A DNA stretch of 64,000 nucleotides, from contig JAKOON010000002.1 in NCBI GenBank assembly GCA_022577435.1, positions 2,260,501 to 2,324,500 of the forward strand, read 5' to 3'. A program made the translations under genes and the position numbers. The notes beneath the pieces were generated by a model that was not told where the DNA came from, searched no databases, and saw nothing but the letters and a program-made list of their open reading frames with translations. The number at the start of each line of letters is the position of its first letter. The stretch's first letter is position 1. Shown here piece after piece: positions 58,710 to 64,000 of the stretch. The stretch is from Embiotoca jacksoni (lineage: Eukaryota > Chordata > Actinopteri > Embiotocidae).

Positions 58710-60751
58710 GTAAAAAGGTAGAAAGGTTATAAATGTGTCCCGGATCGGATGATATTTATCTTTGTGTTGAACACGAGTGACCAGTAGTGAAGCTAACTAG
58801 CTTAACGCGATCATCGTTAACGAACCACGAAACAGTCTGGAGCCGCTCAGCGCCGCCATGTTTGTTAGTCTGTCTGTCTGTTAGTCTGTCTGTTAGTCTG
58901 TCTGTTAGTCTGTCTGTCTGTTAGTCTGTCTGTTAGTCTGTCTGTCTGTCTGTTAGTCTGTCTGTTAGTCTGTCTGTCTGTCTGTTAGTCTGTCTGTCTG
59001 TCTGTCTGTCTGTCTGTTAGTCTGTCTGTTAGTCTGTCTGTCTGTTAGTCTGTCTGTTAGTCTGTCTGTTAGTCTGTCTGTCTGTTAGTCTGTCTGTTAG
59101 TCTGTCTATTAGTCTGTCTGTCTGTTAGTCTGTCTGTTAGTCTGTCTGTCTGTCTGTTAGTCTGTCTGTCTGTCTGTCTGTCTGTCTGTTAGTCTGTCTG
59201 TTAGTCTGTCTGTCTGTTAGTCTGTCTGTCTGTCTGTCTGTTAGTCTGTCTGTTAGTCTGTCTGTCTGTTAGTCTGTCTGTTAGTCTGTCTGTCTGTCTG
59301 TTAGTCTGTCTGTTAGTCTGTCTGTCTGTTAGTCTGTCTGTCTGTCTGTCTGTTAGTCTGTTAGTTAGTCTGTCTGTCTGTTAGTCTGTCTGTTAGTCTG
59401 TCTGTCTGTTAGTCTGTCTGTTAGTCTGTCTATTAGTCTGTCTGTCTGTTAGTCTGTCTGTTAGTCTGTCTGTCTGTCTGTCTGTCTGTTAGTCTGTCTG
59501 TCTGTCTGTTAGTCTGTCTGTCTGTTAGTCTGTCTGTCTGTTAGTCTGTCTGTCTGTCTGTCTGTTAGTTAGTCTGTCTGTCTGTTAGTCTGTCTGTTAG
59601 TCTGTCTGTCTGTTAGTCTGTCTGTCAGTCTGTCTGTCTGTTAGTCTGTTAGTTAGTCTGTCTGTCTGTCTGTTAGTCTGTCTGTTAGTTAGTCTGTCTG
59701 TCTGTTAGTCTGTCTGTCTGTTAGTCTGTCAGTCTGTCTGTCTGTTAGTCTGTCTGTCAGTCTGTCTGTCTGTTAGTCTGTCTGTTAGTCTGTCTGTCTG
59801 TTAGTCTGTCTGTTAGTCTGTCTGTCTGTTAGTCTGTCTGTCTGTTAGTCTGTCTGTTAGTCTGTCTGTCTGTCTGTTAGTCTGTCTGTTAGTCTGTCTG
59901 TCTGTCAGTCTGTCTGTTAGTCTGTCTGTCTGTCTGTTAGTCTGTTAGTCTGTCTGTCTGTCAGTCTGTCTGTTAGTCTGTCTGTCTGTCTGTTAGTCTG
60001 TCTGTTAGTCTGTCTGTTAGTCTGTCTATTAGTCTGTCTGTTAGTCTGTCTGTCAGTCTGTCTGTCTGTTAGTCTGTCTGTCTGTTAGTCTGTCTGTTAG
60101 TCTGTCTGTCTGTCTGTTAGTCTGTCTGTCTGTCAGTCTGTCTGTTAGTCTGTCTGTCTGTCTGTTAGTCTGTCTGTCTGTCAGTCTGTCTGTTAGTCTG
60201 TCTGTCTGTCTGTTAGTCTGTCTGTTAGTCTGTCTGTCTGTCTGTTAGTCTGTCTGTTAGTCTGTCTGTTAGTCTGTCTGTTAGTCTGTCTGTTAGTCTG
60301 TCTGTTAGTCTGTCCTCGCTGCAATGAATCACGGTTATGAAACTGGAAAAGCCTTTTTAATTTTTTTATTTTCTGTAACAGGAACCTCCCATTATAAATA
60401 AACTCCATCTAATTGGGTTTATTATAACTAAGGTTTCTCAGAAATTGATGAAACTTGACTTTAAATGAATGAAGACTTTAGAATTAGTTTGTGTAAGTGA
60501 AAGAATTGGTTCATGATAGTTCACGTTAAAAATGTCCAGGAGCGCGAGCTCCCTGGTAAAATACATGTGAACCGACCCGTGGACTGACCAGAACTTACCC
60601 ACATGTTTGTAATATAGAAGTCATGTTGTGATGCGTTTGCTTTCTTATTTTTTAAGAATGAGTTAAATTGCCGTTTTTTCCAATGAAGTCTGGTGGAGTG
60701 TCTCCTCCACGTTTGACTCCAGCTCTTGGACTGATTGTTGTGTCTCGTCAG
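58710..60751 (+). other. nadk: nadk intron 1
   Basis: A 2.0-kb intron, of which about 1.45 kb is the TCTG/TTAG array. The acceptor tgtgtctcgtcag at 60751 precedes the coding exon; a second AG at 60762 is an alternative. Confidence 0.6.
58864..60314 (+). repeat. 1.45-kb TCTG/TTAG tetranucleotide array
   Basis: The array is built almost wholly from two 4-bp words, TCTG and TTAG, in one register. One to several TCTG separate successive TTAG. Rare variants are TCAG, TCTA and paired TTAG-TTAG. It begins right after a GCCGCCATG and ends at gtcctcgctgc. It lies in the first intron of nadk, and its length may be misassembled. Confidence 0.95.
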
Positions 60752-60779
60752 TTTACTTGCAGCCCGGCTGTCCCCTGAG

Positions 60780-60931
60780 ATGGACGGTGGACAGGAGGTG
60801 CGAATGGATGCCGCCCCGTACTGCTGCTCCACCTGTGACTCGGGGGAGGTCTCTGGCCGCAGCCTGGCCCGACGCAAAGGGAAGACCCGCAGCCTGAGCA
60901 CCTCCTCAGCCGGCAGCTCCTCTGATTACAG
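60780..60931 (+). CDS. nadk: NAD kinase, first coding exon (partial gene)
   Basis: ATG at 60780 opens MDGGQEVRMDAAPYCCSTCD, then SGEVSGRSLARRKGKTRSLS and TSSAGSSSDYR; the donor splits the Arg codon (AG|gtagat). The DAA-x-YCCS-x-C block and the basic RGKxRSLS-type segment match the N-terminus of vertebrate NADK as I recall it. NADK phosphorylates NAD to NADP in the cytosol using ATP, and this N-terminal region is regulatory and carries Ser phosphorylation sites. The catalytic domain lies beyond the window. Location next to gnb1 matches human 1p36. Fish can have two nadk copies, and which this is was not decided. Confidence 0.85.
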
Positions 60932-63900
60932 GTAGATGTGGAACGGGTGAAGTCAGATTTCTAAAGGGGACGACAGGCTTGTTGTTGTGTTTGACGGTAA
61001 AGGTCAGAAGAATTGGATTCCTACCTAACTCCATGCTGTGATTTCTGAAACGATGCATTGACCAGCTTTTATTCTCACCAGAGTATCAAATAGGAGCTTG
61101 TACATGATTGTGGAAGCAATAACCTCCAAGTTACATTACCTGATCCAAATAAGCATCCATAAGTTGCACGTGTTCTTGTGACCGCTGGCGTGTGTGTGTG
61201 TGTGTGTGTGTGTTTGCGATGTCAAAATGAAACTGAAATATGAGTGGACAGCAGGCGTCGAATTTTGTTTAAAATTTTTAGGGGAAGAGAAACAAGCCAA
61301 TTTGGAGCAAGCGGCTTAAACTGAAATATTCCCAGAGGTTACATGTTCCTCTGTTCACCACAGGAACCGTCTCTGAACTTTTTCATGGGCCTTCATATAC
61401 AGAAGCAGCTGTCAGCCGGTTGTCACGGTGACGGTTCCTCATCAACACCTTGGAGATGTTTACTTACTTGTAACATTTTGTGTGGACGAACCTCAAAGCA
61501 AACATGCCTGAATTTGCTCCGTTTACATTCCACTGTTCTTGTTTGTCCAGTTTTTTCTTTTCAGTTTCATGAAAAAAAAAATGTCCTCATGGATTACAGC
61601 AACAAACAAATCATTCAATGATTAATTGATCAGCTGTTTGGTCTTTACAGTGTCGGAAAACTCAAAAAACGTTGACCAGTGTTTCCTAAAGCTCAACCTG
61701 TAGCTGGAAGTGTCTTGTTTCGTCCCGACCAACAGTCCACAACCAAAAGGTTTTTTGTTTATTATCATGGAGGACTAAAATAAACAAAAAAATATTCACA
61801 TTTTAGAAGCTGGAATGGGAGAATTATGACTTTTTTCATAAAAATTTAAATGAACCAAAACAATGAATCAATTATCAAAACATTTGGTGATTCATTTTCT
61901 GTCCGTCATTGAATCAATTACTTCGACTAATCACTGGAGCTTTATTAAATTATTGTTTTATTGGCAAATAGTACTTGACACACTGAGATGCGAGCAGTGA
62001 CGCCAACATCTGCTCAACGGTTCAATCTGAGAGAAAGTATTTTAATGACGGAGAAGATTCTCAGCAACAATAAAACATTGTTGACAGATGACCACAGGAT
62101 CTTAAAAACAGCTTCTGTCACGTGGGACATTTTTTTTTTTTTAACTTGTGGCATCAGTTGCGTTGCACCACCTCAGACATTTAAGAAGTGTGTGTGTGTG
62201 TGTGTGTTTTAAAGCCTTACATGTTTGTTCACTGTGGACATTGCAAGGGTTTCGTGTCTGTGTTTTAGCAACCGTGATGAGGTTTGTTAGAAAGAGAAGT
62301 TCTAAAGAGCATGTTTGTCCAAAATGTAGAAACACTCTCCCGCAAATAGATTGTGATTGAATGTTTCCTCATTTGGCAACAACATGTCTCATTTTAAGTG
62401 ACATTTGAGGGAATAGTGTGATTCATTTTAGTCTGCAAACAATAGGAGTGGGAAAGTGATTCCCTGGAGCTCCTTCATGATGATAGGACAGCTGCAAAAA
62501 AAAAAACATGACGGGAGTGGGCTTCACCGGTTGAAAGGTACCAGATGAAGATCCAGTGTTGGATTAAAATATTGGCTTTTTTGGGGGGCAGTGATTGTTT
62601 TTTGTCTAATCAGACATTTAAATCAGTTGTGGATCTTTTCACCATCTTTTCATTTTGTTGCAGTGGCAGCCTCTTATTTCTTCTGGCCCATCTCCAATTG
62701 GTAAATGTTCCGATTTCCATTTTTTGTTTGATTATGAAGCAGATCTGTATGAATACGGTGAAGGAGTCAGAACGGTCCGTCCATGGAGAACTGTGCACAA
62801 CCTGTATTCAGTAAATGTGTTGTTTAAACTTCTGTAGGTTTGTGACGTCACACACACACGCTCTCATGTCACATGTCCGCCTCCAGGAGTGTCCACTGTC
62901 CAACCTTTTATATGGCGGAAAACACTAATCAGTTATTCTGTCATGGAACTAACGAGCTACAAGTCCGAAGACAACTTGTGGTCGGCCTGAGCTGGTGTTA
63001 CGCGGAGAAGAGTCAGCCAATCAGATGAGAGGGTCACTGATGTCACTTCACCTTAAAGACACAGACACACAACAGTCTGTTGCAGAGAGATGTGAAACTG
63101 TTTCGTTGGGTTTTAGTACTTAAAGCCGCAAATTCTTGTGGAGATTAAGACTGCAAATACTGGACACTGGAAATGTGTGAAATGTGGGACATTTCAAAAC
63201 AAATTCTCCACAAGAGGAAAAAGAAACAAGCTGACAGATCTGCAGTGCAGAACTATCTTACAGTGTAAATTATTATTTCTATTTCTTTTTATTATTATCA
63301 TTATAACTGATAGAAAAAACTGTTGCCTGCTGTTTCTGTCTTGCTGACAAATGCCAGGACAAAAAAAAAGAAGCAGAGTTGGTGATTCACATTCACATAT
63401 TAAATACAAAAGTGTTGATTAATGCATCTTTCAGAATCTTTAAACAGCAGATAGTGAATTGACAGAATCAGACTGCTGAGAGGATTTGTTGGCTGCAGCT
63501 TGAAGGCTGCATATGTTCTATCAGAGCTCGGTGAGCTTGACCTTTCACCCCATAAATAGTTCCATTGTTTTAACAGAGCTCATACAGAAGGTGTGTTGTT
63601 GGGTTTCGCCAGCGTTCAGACAGCAGCTTCATCTGAGGTCGTGAACTCCACGGTTGGTTGAAAATATCTAACTTGTTAATGGTAATCATTGTTAAAACTG
63701 TTGGCCGCCATTTCAGTGCTCACTGATAAAGTGTTTGTACTGCAGCTGAGGCTGATAAAAGGGTTTGTTTTTCACCTTTTACAATCCGTAATGACCTTTT
63801 CCAAGAATTGTGACGCAGTACAAGGACCGAACGCATTTTTCTGCTGTAAAGGTCGCAGAGAACCTTCAACACGTTCTGATTTCATACAACACAGGAGGCC

Positions 63901-64000
63901 GACCGGGGTTTGTCAATGCCGGGTGACCACAAAATGGCCCCACATAATCCAATATGAGCTGGTGATGCATTCAATCGTGGAAATCCTTTAATTCAGGCTG
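60932..64000 (+). other. nadk: nadk intron 2 (runs off the window)
   Basis: The next NADK exon (expected to read RTRSLHGPCP or similar) was not found. Short TG tracts at 61191-61213 and about 62189-62208 are the only repeats noted. Confidence 0.55.

Noticed and set aside
58864..60314. TTAG-rich array as interstitial telomere repeat
   Set aside because: Vertebrate telomere repeat is TTAGGG. Here TTAG is followed by TCTG in a 4-bp register, with no TTAGGG runs.
60193..60408. Minus-strand ORF of repeating NRQT/DRQT units
   Set aside because: It is only the translation of the TCTG/TTAG array and has no start or coding context.
62545..62837. Possible next nadk exon
   Set aside because: The open frames here do not resemble the expected NADK sequence (RTRSLHGPCP-type), and no phase-1 acceptor with matching residues was found.

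Overview
This is a stretch of a fish (teleost) nuclear genome carrying parts of three genes, all on the + strand. They are recognised from their spliced protein products. In order they are the C-terminal half of cfap74 (an axonemal protein), a complete gnb1 (G-protein beta-1 subunit) and the 5' end of nadk (cytosolic NAD kinase). cfap74, gnb1 and nadk are also neighbours on human 1p36, which supports all three calls. Teleost origin is inferred from an L2/CR1-type LINE, a Tc1-like transposon end, a fish SINE-type tail and abundant CA/TG microsatellites.

Layout. 1-14.1 kb: sixteen consecutive cfap74 exons (591-13949). They splice in frame to 739 residues plus a stop and contain several MSP/ASH-type Ig-like beta-sandwich motifs; the N-terminal half lies upstream of the window. 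14.1-22.5 kb: intergenic DNA with an antisense LINE (14.20-16.21 kb) holding a 28-copy, 28-bp minisatellite, a Tc1-like remnant and one orphan exon-like block. 22.5-24.6 kb: GC- and CpG-rich gnb1 promoter region with a non-coding first exon whose donor is at 22976. 24.6-43.65 kb: the rest of a 20.7-kb first intron of gnb1, containing microsatellites, a perfect 72-bp AT-rich palindrome and an unexplained CpG-rich antisense ORF. 43.65-57.3 kb: nine coding exons of gnb1 (340 aa, seven WD40 blades), then a spliced 3' UTR ending at poly(A) signals near 57.17-57.29 kb. 57.3-58.5 kb: short intergenic gap. 58.45-64 kb: nadk promoter, non-coding first exon, an intron dominated by a 1.45-kb TCTG/TTAG array, the first coding exon (60780-60931), then intron to the window end.

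The three genes do not form a pathway. cfap74 serves motile cilia, gnb1 serves heterotrimeric G-protein signalling and nadk makes NADP. Splice sites were chosen by requiring GT/AG borders, phase continuity and agreement with the remembered vertebrate proteins. No database search was possible. I found no new multi-gene system. The notable signals are repeats placed where they could affect splicing or DNA structure, and a few orphan exon-like blocks.
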